Below are positions 1 through 7,909 of a DNA stretch of 64,000 nt, one piece after another (the stretch's first letter is position 1; each line of letters begins with the position of its first letter). This stretch comes from Archangium primigenium (GTDB lineage Bacteria; Myxococcota; Myxococcia; Myxococcales; Myxococcaceae): positions 2,728,001-2,792,000 of the forward strand of contig NZ_JADWYI010000001.1 in the NCBI RefSeq assembly GCF_016904885.1, given 5' to 3'. The notes beneath the pieces are model-generated. The model ran no database searches, had not been told where the DNA came from, and was given only the letters and a program-made list of their open reading frames with translations. A program made the translations under genes and the position numbers.

Positions 1-609
1 CAGGAGGGCGGCTATCGGGGCCAGGGCTGGTCCGTGCTGTCGGGCCAGACGGTGGGGCAGGGGCGCAACACCCTGGTGGGACAGTTGGGCTGGCCGGGCC
101 TGTCGCTGGGCCTGCTGCATGGGGCCACCCCCCGCTTCGACATCGGCGGCAAGCTCAGCTTCAACTACGGCTACGAGGGCATCGTCACCAGCGTGGTGCC
201 GGGGCTCAAGCTGCAGGCGTGGATGAAGCTGGCGCTCATCCAGACGTCGCAGGTGAACGTGGGACTCACGTTCGCGCCCGGCCCCTTCTTCTACTTCTTC
301 GACGGCTTCACCAACGTGGGGCTCGCCCTGCCGGTGGGCCTCACCCTGGGGCTGCCCGTGGGCAGCGCGCTCATGGTGAACGTGGGCATCGACGTGCCCT
401 TCTACGTGACGTTCGGCAACGGCGGCGGACCCGCCTTCCCGCTGCTCGTGGGCGGCGGGCTCGAGTACTTCGTGAGCCGCGAGCTCGCCGTCACCTTCAA
501 CGTGCGCATGGGGCCCACGCTGGGCCGCTACTACCTCTACAACTACTCGGTGCGCCGCGACGCGCGCTTCACCCTCGACGCGACGATTGGCGTGGCCTAC
601 CAGCTGTAG
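1..609 (+). CDS. Outer-membrane beta-barrel-like protein, 5' truncated
   Basis: The reading frame is open from the first base, so the N-terminus lies outside the window; 202 codons remain. The visible protein is rich in glycine and aromatic residues, with alternating hydrophobic/polar short strands, and ends in a short hydrophobic strand (GVAYQL), the look of a bacterial outer-membrane beta-barrel. No catalytic motif is visible. It converges on the gene at 642-1220 with an inverted repeat between them. The family cannot be named from sequence alone. The barrel reading is inferred from strand periodicity. Confidence 0.7.
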   Translation, partial: QEGGYRGQGWSVLSGQTVGQGRNTLVGQLGWPGLSLGLLHGATPRFDIGGKLSFNYGYEGIVTSVVPGLKLQAWMKLALIQTSQVNVGLTFAPGPFFYFFDGFTNVGLALPVGLTLGLPVGSALMVNVGIDVPFYVTFGNGGGPAFPLLVGGGLEYFVSRELAVTFNVRMGPTLGRYYLYNYSVRRDARFTLDATIGVAYQL

Positions 610-632
610 GCCCCGCCGGGACGGACGGGGCC
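609..632. terminator. GC-rich hairpin between convergent genes
   Basis: GGCCCCG at 609-615 pairs perfectly with CGGGGCC at 626-632 across a 10-base loop. It begins on the last base of the upstream stop codon and lies 9 bases before the end of the convergent minus-strand gene, so it could stop transcription from both sides. There is no T-run, so factor-independent activity is uncertain. Confidence 0.5.
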
Positions 633-641
633 GCCGCGCGC

Positions 642-1220
642 CTACCAGCTCGCGGTGCCCTGGTCCGGCAGCTCCACGGTGACGATGACCGTGCTGCCCG
701 TGCGCCCGTGGTGCTTCACCGCGAGCTGGCCGCCCTGGGCCTCCACCAGCTCGCGCGCCAGGCTCAAACCGCCGCGGGGCATGGGGTTGAGCACCGGGTT
801 GGACACGTCGCGTGCCTGCGCCGGGCCCTGGCCGCGCGCCGCGTAGCGCATCTGGATGGTGGGGCCGTAGTCGCCGAAGTCGTCCTGCGGCTCCACGCTC
901 AGGCGCACGGCGCGCGAGCGGTCCTCGGCGTCTCGCCGCATCCACACCGCGTCCACCAGCAGGTGCAGCATCACCTGCTCCATGCGCCGCGCGTTTACCC
1001 GCGCGAACACCGGCTCGTCGGGCAGCTCCAGCTGCACCTCCGCGGGCTCCACGTGCCCCGTGGTGTGCAAGAGCGACACCGCGTGCCGCGCCAGGGCGCA
1101 CAAGTCTAGGCGCTGCTCGTCCGCGCCCTCGAGCGCCTCCACCGAAGCCAGGTGACTCCGGTTGTCTCCACCCATGCCGAGTAGCTGCTGCGGCCACCAG
1201 GCCATCGCCACCGCGCTCAT
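642..1220 (-). CDS. Degenerate histidine-kinase-type ATPase (HATPase_c) protein
   Basis: The 192-residue protein has a recognisable GHKL ATPase core. An N-box-like helix (RMEQVMLHLLVDA, about residues 80-92) and a G2-like segment (RGGLSLARELVEAQGG, near residue 150) are followed by the terminal strand of the fold. The usual DxGxG G1 motif is not visible, and there is no HisKA dimerisation domain with a phospho-accepting histidine and no membrane segment. It may be a kinase remnant, an anti-sigma-like regulator or a pseudo-kinase. The ATG at 1220 was chosen because GAGGGG lies five bases upstream. Longer in-frame extensions read into arginine-rich non-coding sequence. Confidence 0.65.
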   Translation of the reverse strand: MSAVAMAWWPQQLLGMGGDNRSHLASVEALEGADEQRLDLCALARHAVSLLHTTGHVEPAEVQLELPDEPVFARVNARRMEQVMLHLLVDAVWMRRDAEDRSRAVRLSVEPQDDFGDYGPTIQMRYAARGQGPAQARDVSNPVLNPMPRGGLSLARELVEAQGGQLAVKHHGRTGSTVIVTVELPDQGTASW

Positions 1221-1455
1221 CGCGTCCCCTCGTGCATCACCCGCACCGTGTGGTTCATGTCGGCCCCCCCCACGCATGGGTCGCCGACGTCCCGCCACCC
1301 GCCCTCCATCCCCGGTCGCCGCCCCGACATCCAGCTTCCGTCCCCGCGCCGCGGACCCCTCCAGGGGCCCACCGTCCACCCCCGGCGAAGGCCCGCACGC
1401 GCGGAGTTCATTGAATGCGATGAACGTGCCGACGGCCTGGACGCTCGCCTGCCTC

Positions 1456-1493
1456 TGTCCGGACACCGACAGCGGCCTTTTTCATCCATGAAA
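1456..1493. promoter_or_regulatory. Pair of palindromes, possible operators
   Basis: TGTCCGGACA at 1456-1465 is a perfect 10-bp palindrome, and TTTCATCCATGAAA at 1480-1493 is a perfect 6-2-6 inverted repeat, unusually AT-rich for this sequence. Their centres are about 26 bp apart. They lie about 240-270 bp upstream of the HATPase gene start at 1220. No regulator is known for them here. The operator role is inferred from symmetry only. Confidence 0.35.
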
Positions 1494-1618
1494 TCCAGGT
1501 CTTTGTTGCGTTGTCCGGAGGATGCCGTCTTCCCCGCGTGCCGCCGCTTGGAACCCAGGGGAGGGTCCAGAATGAGTCCCCGTCAGGAATGACCCGGGGT
1601 TGCATGGACCCAGACGGT

Positions 1619-1637
1619 AAAAAGCCGCACCCACGGC
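1619..1637 (-). terminator. Putative intrinsic terminator of the nucleoside importer operon
   Basis: Read on the minus strand, GCCG-TGGGTG-CGGC (1637 down to 1624) is followed directly by TTTTT (1623-1619). It lies about 40 bases past the stop codon of the last permease gene at 1677. The stem is only four base pairs, so it is a moderate candidate, but the T-run is rare in this GC-rich region. Confidence 0.45.
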
Positions 1638-1676
1638 CCGAAGGCGAGCAGAGGCCGGAAAGTGGGCGAGACCGGC

Positions 1677-2606
1677 TTAACGCGACTCCTGCTGATAGGG
1701 GACCCCGAGCGCGGCGGGGGCGTGGGTGCGGCGGCCCTGGACGGCGAGCAGCACCAGGGTGAGCAGGTAGGGCAGGGCGAGCAGGAAGCCCTGGGGGATG
1801 ATGGTCATGAGGCCGGGGGCGCTGGAGGCCAGGCCGATGCGCAGGGCGCTGCCCGCGGCGAAGAAGAGCCCGGCGAGCAGGGCGCCCAGCGGTGTCCACC
1901 GGCCGAACACCGTGGCGGCCAGGGCCATGTAGCCCAGGCCCGAGGGGGTGTGCTGCTCGAAGCGGTCCAGCACGGCGGTGGACAGCGAGGCGCCCCCGAG
2001 ACCCGCGAGCATTCCACCACCCAGCACGGCCATCCACCGCAGGCCGGGCACGGACAAGCCCAGCGTGGCCACGGCATGGGGCTTCTCGCCCACGGCGCGC
2101 AGCCTCAGGCCCCAGGGCGTGTGGTAGATGATGCCGTGGAAGACCACGGGCAGCACCAGGGCGAGCCAGGTGAGGGCCGAGTGCCCCGAGAAGGCGCGCA
2201 ACAGCGGCACCTCCGCCAGCCCCGGCACATGCCAGCGCGACAGTTGTTGGATGGAGGGCGTGCCGTTGGGCCCGTAGAGCGCCTCGAGCAGGTAGGTGCC
2301 GCCGGCGAGCGCCACCAGGTTGAGCGCCATGCCGGAGACGACCTGGTCGGCCCGCCAGTGGATGCTCAGCGCGCCGTGGATGGCGGCCATGCCCGCGCCG
2401 GCGAGCATGCCCACGCAGACCCCCAGGGGCGTGGGCATCGTGATGGAGGCCACGGCGGCGCAGAAGGCGCCGGTGCGCATCATCCCCTCGATGCCCACGT
2501 TGGTGACGCCCGAGCGCTCGGAGAGCGTGGCCCCCAGCGCCGCGAACACGAGCGCCGGGTAGTACTCCAGCGTGGAGGACAGGATGGCTTCCACCACCTC
2601 AAACAC
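1677..2606 (-). CDS. Nucleoside ABC transporter permease 2 (NupQ/YufQ-like)
   Basis: The 309-residue, highly hydrophobic inner-membrane protein belongs to the branched-chain/ribose-type permease family (BPD_transp_2). The segment ATLSERSGVTNVGIEGMM near the N-terminus is characteristic of the second permease of BmpA-type nucleoside importers. It starts with GTG and overlaps the first permease gene by 8 bp, so the two are translationally coupled. Together with the upstream ATPase it should form the membrane channel of a guanosine/uridine-type nucleoside uptake system. No BMP-family substrate-binding protein is encoded beside it. A hairpin plus T-run follows the stop codon. Confidence 0.88.
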   Translation of the reverse strand: MFEVVEAILSSTLEYYPALVFAALGATLSERSGVTNVGIEGMMRTGAFCAAVASITMPTPLGVCVGMLAGAGMAAIHGALSIHWRADQVVSGMALNLVALAGGTYLLEALYGPNGTPSIQQLSRWHVPGLAEVPLLRAFSGHSALTWLALVLPVVFHGIIYHTPWGLRLRAVGEKPHAVATLGLSVPGLRWMAVLGGGMLAGLGGASLSTAVLDRFEQHTPSGLGYMALAATVFGRWTPLGALLAGLFFAAGSALRIGLASSAPGLMTIIPQGFLLALPYLLTLVLLAVQGRRTHAPAALGVPYQQESR

Positions 2607-3762
2607 GGGGCACCTCGGGGCGCTGCGCGGGCGGCGCGGCGGTTTCGGGAGCGGGTTGGGGCTCGGCGGGCGCGGGGGGCGGCCGGCGGCGGGCGGCGAG
2701 CAGCGCGAGCCACACCTGACGGCCCGCCACGAAGAGCAGGGCCAGGCCCTGGATGAGCTCCGGGTAGCTCTTGTGCACGCCGAGCAGCTGCATGCGCGTG
2801 CCTCCGGCGCGGAGAATTCCGAAGAACACGGCCGACAGCGTGACGCCCAGGGGGTGGTTGTTGCCGATGAGCGAGATGGCGATGCCGTCGAAGCCGTAGG
2901 GCGCGCCGAGCGTGCCCGGGTAGCGCATCTCCGTGCCCAGCACCAGCACCGCGCCGGCCAGTCCCGCGAGCGCGCCGGCCAGGCCCATGGCCTCGGCGGT
3001 GCGCCGGGTGACGGGGATGCCCGCGGCCCGGGCCGCCTCGGGGCCGAGCCCCACCGCGCGCGTCTCGAAGCCCGTGCGCAGCCGCGCCAGCCACACCCAC
3101 AGCACCAGCGCCACCGCGAGCGCCAGGGGGAAGCCCAGGTGCAGCCGCGACATCTCCCCGAGCAGCCGGGGCAGTTGCGCGCTGGCCTGGATCTCCGCGG
3201 TGCCCGTGATGTTCACCGCCGTGCCGGCCCCGGCGCGCAACGGGCCCACCACGAGCCAGTTGTCCACCAGGCTCACCGCCACCCAGTTGAGCATGATGGT
3301 GGAGATGACCTCGTGCACGCCCCGCACGAGCTTGAGCCAGGCGGCGATGAGCGCCCAGAACGCTCCGGCCACCCCGGCGGCCAGGAGCGCCGCCACCACG
3401 TGCAGCGCCGAGGGCAGTTGCACCTGGGCACCCACGACCGCCGCGGCCAGCGCGCCGAGCAGCATCTGCCCCTGGGCGCCGATGTTGAACAGGCCCACCT
3501 TGAAGGCCACCGCCACGGACAGGCCCGTGAGCAGGAGGAGCGCCGCCTTGATGGCGGCCTCGCCCCAGGGACGGGTGAGCAGGGTGATGCGGCCGCCGTC
3601 CAGGTAGGCCCCCCAGTCGCCCACGCCCCCGCGCAGCATCTGCAGGTAGGCCTCGCTGGCCACCTGCGTGTCGCGCGTGAGGGCGATGAACACCCAGCAC
3701 AGGGCGAGCGCCAGGAACACGGAGAACACCGAGGGCAGGATCGCCCGGGCGCGCTCACCCAT
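2599..3762 (-). CDS. Nucleoside ABC transporter permease 1 (NupP/YufP-like)
   Basis: The 387-residue polytopic inner-membrane protein begins with a signal-anchor-like helix, followed by a periplasmic loop and about eight more membrane spans. Segments such as VGLFNIGAQGQMLLGAL and GFDGIAISLIGNNHPLGV match the larger permease of BmpA/Nup-type importers. The ATG at 3762 has a GGGAGG-type ribosome site. It overlaps the ATPase gene by 8 bp on one side and the second permease by 8 bp on the other, so the order is ATPase, permease 1, permease 2 in one operon. The C-terminal 40 residues are proline- and arginine-rich and probably cytoplasmic. Confidence 0.88.
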   Translation of the reverse strand: MGERARAILPSVFSVFLALALCWVFIALTRDTQVASEAYLQMLRGGVGDWGAYLDGGRITLLTRPWGEAAIKAALLLLTGLSVAVAFKVGLFNIGAQGQMLLGALAAAVVGAQVQLPSALHVVAALLAAGVAGAFWALIAAWLKLVRGVHEVISTIMLNWVAVSLVDNWLVVGPLRAGAGTAVNITGTAEIQASAQLPRLLGEMSRLHLGFPLALAVALVLWVWLARLRTGFETRAVGLGPEAARAAGIPVTRRTAEAMGLAGALAGLAGAVLVLGTEMRYPGTLGAPYGFDGIAISLIGNNHPLGVTLSAVFFGILRAGGTRMQLLGVHKSYPELIQGLALLFVAGRQVWLALLAARRRPPPAPAEPQPAPETAAPPAQRPEVPRV

Positions 3763-5275
3763 GGGAGGCCTCCCCCGTGGTGCCGAGCATGCGCCGGCCG
3801 ATCTCCCGCTCGTCGAACTGGGGGCGGGTGAACATGCCCGTCACCCGGCCCTCGAAGAAGACGTAGACACGGTCCGCCAGGGCCAACACTTCCTCCAGAT
3901 CGAGCGAGACGAGCACCACGCCCGCCCCCTGGTCGCGCGCCTCGCGCAGCCGCGCCTGCACCTGCGCCACCGCGCCGATGTCCAGGCCACGCGTGGGCTG
4001 CACCACCACGAGCAGCCGCGGCGCCGCGTCCAGCTCGCGCGCCACCACCACCTTCTGCTGGTTGCCGCCCGAGAGCGCCTGCAGGGGCAGGGTGGGGTCC
4101 GGCGGCCGCACGTCATAGGCCTGCAGCAGCGCCTGGGTGCGCGCGCGCCGCCCGGCGAAGTCCACCTGGAGCCCCTTGGCGAAGGGCTCGCGCGACTGCC
4201 GGCCCAGCGCCACGTTCTCCTCCACGCTCATGGCCTTGACCACCGCGCGCCACAGCCGGTCCTCGGGCACGTGGCCCACGCCCCGCGCGCGCGCCGTGGC
4301 GGGCGTCAGCCCCGCGAGCGGCTGGCCCAGCAGCGTGCCCTCGCCGCCCTCCATCTCCCTGAGGCCCGTGAGCACCTCGGCGAACTCGCGCTGGCCGTTG
4401 CCGTCCACGCCCGCGATGCCGACGATCTCCCCGCCGTGCACCTCCAGGGTCACCCCCCGGAGCATGGGCTGGCCGTCCTCCCCCCGCGCGGTGAGGTCCT
4501 TCACGTCCAGCAGCCGCTCGCCCTCGGGCGGGTGCCACGCCTGGGCCTCGGCCTGGGGCACGCGCGCCTCGCCCACCATCAGCGCCGCCAGCGCCTCGGG
4601 CCGCGTCTCGGCGGCGCGCACCTCGGCCACGCGCTTGCCGCGCCGCATCACGACCACCCGGTCCGCCACGCTGAGCACCTCGCGCAGCTTGTGGCTGATG
4701 AAGACCACGGTGCGCCCGCCCGCCGCGAGCCCCCGCGACACCCGGAACAGGTCGTCGGACTCCTGGGGGGTGAGCACCGCCGTGGGCTCGTCGAGGATGA
4801 GCACCTGGGCGCCCCGGTGCAGCGCCTTGACGATCTCCACCTTCTGCTGCGAGCCCACACTCAGGGTGTCCACCCGGGCGCGCGGGTCCAGCTTGAAGCC
4901 GAAGCGCTCACACGTGGCGGCCACCTCGGCGCACGCCCGCTCCTGGTCGAAGCGGCCCAGGCGCGTGGGCTCGCGCCCGAGCACCACGTTCTCGGCCACC
5001 GAGAGCGTGGGCACGAGCATGAAGTGCTGGTGCACCATGCCGATGCCCCGGGCGATGGCGTCGCGGGGGCTCTTGAGCCGCGCGGGCCGTCCCTGGATGA
5101 GCACCTCGCCCGAGTCGGCGTGGTACAGCCCATACAGGACGTTCATCAGGGTGGACTTGCCCGCGCCGTTCTCGCCCACCAGGGCGAGCACCTCCCCGGT
5201 GCCGATGTCCAGCGACACGTCGTCCAGGGCGGTCACGGCGCCAAAGCGCTTGTGGATGTTCCGGAGGGAAATCAA
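3755..5275 (-). CDS. Nucleoside ABC transporter ATP-binding protein (NupO/YufO-like)
   Basis: The 506-residue protein has two fused ABC ATPase domains, as in RbsA/MglA/NupO. The first has Walker A GENGAGKST (residues 34-42), a signature region LSVGSQQKVEIVKAL and Walker B VLILDEPTAVL. In the second, Walker A is degenerate (GVDGNGQREFAE) and the Walker B acid is replaced (VVVQPTRGLD), while the LSGGNQQKV signature is kept. This asymmetry is normal for the family. It energises nucleoside uptake with the two permeases it overlaps. The start is TTG at 5275, supported by a strong GGGGGAGGG ribosome site. It diverges from the phosphorylase gene at 5388, whose product would use the imported nucleosides. 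Confidence 0.9.
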   Translation of the reverse strand: MISLRNIHKRFGAVTALDDVSLDIGTGEVLALVGENGAGKSTLMNVLYGLYHADSGEVLIQGRPARLKSPRDAIARGIGMVHQHFMLVPTLSVAENVVLGREPTRLGRFDQERACAEVAATCERFGFKLDPRARVDTLSVGSQQKVEIVKALHRGAQVLILDEPTAVLTPQESDDLFRVSRGLAAGGRTVVFISHKLREVLSVADRVVVMRRGKRVAEVRAAETRPEALAALMVGEARVPQAEAQAWHPPEGERLLDVKDLTARGEDGQPMLRGVTLEVHGGEIVGIAGVDGNGQREFAEVLTGLREMEGGEGTLLGQPLAGLTPATARARGVGHVPEDRLWRAVVKAMSVEENVALGRQSREPFAKGLQVDFAGRRARTQALLQAYDVRPPDPTLPLQALSGGNQQKVVVARELDAAPRLLVVVQPTRGLDIGAVAQVQARLREARDQGAGVVLVSLDLEEVLALADRVYVFFEGRVTGMFTRPQFDEREIGRRMLGTTGEASHG

Positions 5276-5387
5276 GACCCTCCCCCTTTATCAGAAGGCG
5301 GGCCGGGCGTACCGGATGGACGATGGTGGACGGCGGCCTTTTCTTCCCGCTGCACGCGCGCGGGGCTTCCTGCTATGGGCTCTAGGC

Positions 5388-6692
5388 GTGAGACCCTACG
5401 AGCTCATCAAGGCCAAGCGGGACGGCAAGCGGCTGCGTGCCGACGATATCCAGGCATTCCTCCGGGCGTACACCGACGGGGAGGTGCCCGACTACCAGAT
5501 GTCCGCCCTGTGCATGGCCATCTTCTTCCGGGGCCTGGACGCCGAGGAGTTGAGCGCCTGGGCCCAGGCCATGCTCCACTCCGGCGAGGTGCTGGACCTG
5601 TCGGACATCCCCGGCACCAAGGTGGACAAGCACTCCACCGGAGGCGTGGGGGACAAGGTGTCCCTGAGCCTGGCGCCTCTGGCGGCCGCCTGCGGGGTGC
5701 CCGTGCCGATGATCTCCGGCCGGGGCCTCGGGCACACCGGCGGCACGCTCGACAAGCTGGAGTCCATTCCGGGCTTTCAAATCAACCTGCCGGTGAGCGA
5801 GTACCGCCGCCTGGTGCGCGAGCTGGACTGCTGCCTCATCGGCCAGACGGCGTCGGTGGCGCCCGCGGACAAGAAGCTCTACGCCCTGCGCGACGTGACG
5901 GCCACGGTGGACTGCATCCCGCTCATCGCCAGCTCCATCATGAGCAAGAAGCTCGCCTCGGGGCTGGACGCGCTGGTGCTGGACGTGAAGGTGGGCTCGG
6001 GCGCCTTCATGAAGACGCAGGAGGACGCGCGCACGCTGGCCCGGACGATGATCGACATCGGCGCCCAGATGGGCCGCAAGGTGACGGCGCTGCTCACGGA
6101 CATGAACCAGCCCCTGGGCCGCGCGGTGGGCAACGCCCTGGAGGTGGTGGAGGCCGTGGAGATGCTGCGCGGCCGCGCCCCCGAGGACTACACCGAGGTG
6201 ACACTCGCGCTCACCGCGGAGATGCTGGTGCTCGGCGGCAAGGCGCGCTCGCTCGACGAGGCCCGTGCCCGGCTCCAGCGCGTCATCGAGGACGGCAGCG
6301 CCGTGCGCAAGCTCCAGCGGATCGTCGAGGCGCAAGGCGGCGACCCGCGCTCCATCGAGGACTACGCGCGGCTGCCCCAGGCGCGCTCCACCCTGGACGT
6401 GCCCTCGCCCGGCGAGGGATTCATCACCGGCATCGAGACCGAGGCGGTGGGCCTGGCGGCGGTGGCGCTCGGGGCGGGGCGGCAGCGGGTGGACAGCCGG
6501 ATCGATCCGGCGGTGGGCTTCACGCTCCTGCGCAAGGTGGGTGAGCCGGTGAAGCGGGGCGAGCCGCTCGTGCGCATCCACTTCAACGAGCCCGGAGGCG
6601 TGGAGGACGTGAAGGCCCGGCTGCTGTCGGCCTACAGCTTCGGTCCGGTGGCTCCCGCGCCCCGGCCGCTCATCCTGGAGCGCGTGGAGTGA
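5388..6692 (+). CDS. deoA: Thymidine/pyrimidine-nucleoside phosphorylase
   Basis: The 434-residue cytosolic enzyme splits thymidine or uridine with phosphate into free base and (deoxy)ribose-1-phosphate. KHSTGGVGDK (residues 81-90) binds phosphate, and SGRGLGHTGGTLDKLE (about 110-125) is the family signature. The C-terminal alpha/beta domain is complete and the length matches DeoA/Pdp. I chose the GTG at 5388 because the protein then begins VRPYELIKAKRDG, the standard family start; no ribosome site is obvious, so leaderless or weak initiation is possible. It overlaps the PilZ gene by GTGA. The divergent nucleoside importer and the nearby cytidine deaminase make up a salvage cluster. Thymidine versus broader pyrimidine specificity cannot be told from sequence. 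Confidence 0.92.
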   Translation: MRPYELIKAKRDGKRLRADDIQAFLRAYTDGEVPDYQMSALCMAIFFRGLDAEELSAWAQAMLHSGEVLDLSDIPGTKVDKHSTGGVGDKVSLSLAPLAAACGVPVPMISGRGLGHTGGTLDKLESIPGFQINLPVSEYRRLVRELDCCLIGQTASVAPADKKLYALRDVTATVDCIPLIASSIMSKKLASGLDALVLDVKVGSGAFMKTQEDARTLARTMIDIGAQMGRKVTALLTDMNQPLGRAVGNALEVVEAVEMLRGRAPEDYTEVTLALTAEMLVLGGKARSLDEARARLQRVIEDGSAVRKLQRIVEAQGGDPRSIEDYARLPQARSTLDVPSPGEGFITGIETEAVGLAAVALGAGRQRVDSRIDPAVGFTLLRKVGEPVKRGEPLVRIHFNEPGGVEDVKARLLSAYSFGPVAPAPRPLILERVE

Positions 6693-7030
6693 GCGCGTCG
6701 TCCCGGGAGGATCGGCGCGCCTCGCCCCGTGTGCCGCTGCGGCTGGGCATCCGCGTGGCGGGCAGCTCGGGCGCGTTCGACTCCCGGGAGGGCAACGTGT
6801 CGGTGGGTGGGTTCGCCTGGCATGGCGCGGCCCTGTCGGTGGGCACGCTGGTGGAGGTGTCGCTGTCGCTGCCGGACATCTCCGCGCCCTTCCTCGTGCG
6901 AGGTCAGGTGCTCAACGTAAGCTATGGCGCCAGGGGTACCTCCGCGCACGCGCGCTTCCTCGACCTGCCGGTGGACGTGGAGCGGCACATCGCGCGGTAC
7001 CTGGATGAAGTGGAGCGGCTGGAGTCCTGA
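6689..7030 (+). CDS. PilZ-domain protein (cyclic di-GMP receptor)
   Basis: The 113-residue protein is a stand-alone PilZ domain. The RxxxR motif (RRASPR, residues 9-14) and the NxSxxG motif (NVSVGG, 36-41) needed to bind cyclic di-GMP are both intact. A six-stranded barrel-like pattern and a C-terminal helix follow. It begins with GTG overlapping the stop codon of the phosphorylase gene (GTGA), so its translation is probably coupled to it. What the receptor controls is unknown. Its place between two pyrimidine salvage genes is unusual. Confidence 0.87.
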   Translation: MSASSREDRRASPRVPLRLGIRVAGSSGAFDSREGNVSVGGFAWHGAALSVGTLVEVSLSLPDISAPFLVRGQVLNVSYGARGTSAHARFLDLPVDVERHIARYLDEVERLES

Positions 7031-7046
7031 CCAACGAGGGTGGCGC

Positions 7047-7451
7047 ATGAGCACGGACATTCCCTGGGACAGTCTCTTCGAGGCGGCGGCGAAAGTGCGG
7101 GAGCGGGCCCATGCCCCCTACTCGCGCTTTCCCGTGGGCGCGGCGGTGTTGTACGCGGACGGAGTCGTGGAGACGGGCTGCAACGTGGAGAACTCCTCCT
7201 ACGGGCTGTCCGCCTGCGCCGAGCGCAACGCCCTGGCGGCGGGCGTGGGGCGGGGGCGGGGTCGGCCCCTGGCGGTGGCCATCGTGGTGGACACGCCCAC
7301 GCCCTGTCCGCCCTGCGGCATGTGCCGGCAGGTGATGATGGAGTTCGCCCCGAAGGAGCTGCCCGTGCGCAGCCGCAACCTCAAGGGGGACGAGGCGCGC
7401 TACTCGCTCGGGGAACTGCTCCCGCACGCCTTCACGAGTGACTTCCTCTAG
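7047..7451 (+). CDS. cdd: Cytidine deaminase
   Basis: The 134-residue enzyme is a homotetrameric-type cytidine deaminase, which hydrolyses cytidine and deoxycytidine to uridine and deoxyuridine. The zinc site is C57 with catalytic E59 (SACAERNA), plus C90 and C93 (PCPPCGMC). The substrate-binding segment GCNVENSSYG is present. The ATG at 7047 follows GAGGGTGG at a good distance. It lies 16 bases after the PilZ gene in the phosphorylase-PilZ-deaminase cluster, where it would feed uridine to the phosphorylase. Its stop codon overlaps that of the convergent lipoprotein gene by 4 bp. Confidence 0.94.
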   Translation: MSTDIPWDSLFEAAAKVRERAHAPYSRFPVGAAVLYADGVVETGCNVENSSYGLSACAERNALAAGVGRGRGRPLAVAIVVDTPTPCPPCGMCRQVMMEFAPKELPVRSRNLKGDEARYSLGELLPHAFTSDFL

Positions 7452-7466
7452 AGGGGCGCGAGGAAG
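7442..7466. terminator. Hairpin spanning convergent stop codons
   Basis: CTTCCTC at 7442-7448 pairs with GAGGAAG at 7460-7466 (7 bp, 11-base loop). A separate 10-bp perfect palindrome CCTCTAGAGG lies at 7445-7454. Both stop codons, of cdd and of the convergent lipoprotein gene, fall inside, so either structure could terminate from both directions. No T-run follows. Confidence 0.45.
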
Positions 7467-7804
7467 CGGCCATCCCTCAAGAAGAGCCGCTCGCCGTCCC
7501 ATCCGTTGAAGAAGGCCGCGTCCCCGAGGACGCGCGCCTCCAACTCGCCGGGCGCGCTCAGGGTCATCGGCCCCTGGAACCAGACCTCGCCCGTGTACTC
7601 GTTGTAGATGGTGACGTCGTAGACGGGCCGGGGCTTCCGGGCCTTCTGCCGCACGCGCACGAAGACGCCTCCGTCCAGGCCGCCATTCCAGAAGGCGTCG
7701 GCGGGCACGCCCGCGGGCCTCGTCGGAGCCGTGGGGGAGGATGTGCAGGTGCAGCCCGACGAGGACGCGATGCACAGCACGAGAATGGCGCGAAGGATGG
7801 ACAT
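7448..7804 (-). CDS. Small predicted lipoprotein
   Basis: This 118-residue protein has a short hydrophobic signal sequence ending in a lipobox-like SSSGC with the cysteine at residue 18, so it is probably a membrane-anchored lipoprotein. The mature part is compact and beta-rich with no recognised motif. It starts at ATG 7804 without a clear ribosome site and diverges from the kinase gene at 7910, leaving 105 bp for both promoters. Function unknown. Confidence 0.72.
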   Translation of the reverse strand: MSILRAILVLCIASSSGCTCTSSPTAPTRPAGVPADAFWNGGLDGGVFVRVRQKARKPRPVYDVTIYNEYTGEVWFQGPMTLSAPGELEARVLGDAAFFNGWDGERLFLRDGRFLAPL

Positions 7805-7909
7805 GTGCGGATGCCGAGGGGTGCACTCCCCACGTCTCCCCACCCGCCTCACCGTGAAAGGTGACGGGGAGAACGGGATTTCAGGTGTTATGCTCGCTCC
7901 GGACCCGTC

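Larger units (their letters stand above)
1221..1676. other. 456-bp intergenic region with palindromes, no convincing gene
   Basis: Six-frame translations are arginine-rich and lack the strong G/C third-position bias of the neighbouring genes, so I see no protein gene. The region holds two short palindromes (1456-1465 and 1480-1493), a second TGTCCGGA at 1512, and a hairpin followed by a T-run on the minus strand near 1619-1637. It separates the HATPase gene from the 3' end of the nucleoside importer operon, so it should hold the promoter of the former and the terminator of the latter. Confidence 0.5.

Noticed and set aside
1217-1489. 90-codon minus-strand frame ending in an ATGA overlap with the HATPase gene, and a 13-codon leader-like frame from 1258.
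   Set aside because: Arginine-rich low-complexity product, no third-position G/C bias, weak start context; the ATGA overlap alone is not enough.
1662-6544. Very long open frames on the plus strand antisense to the nucleoside importer genes (several hundred codons).
   Set aside because: They are shadow frames caused by the high GC content; their products are repetitive Arg/Gly/Ala/His-rich and the minus-strand genes have clear family matches.
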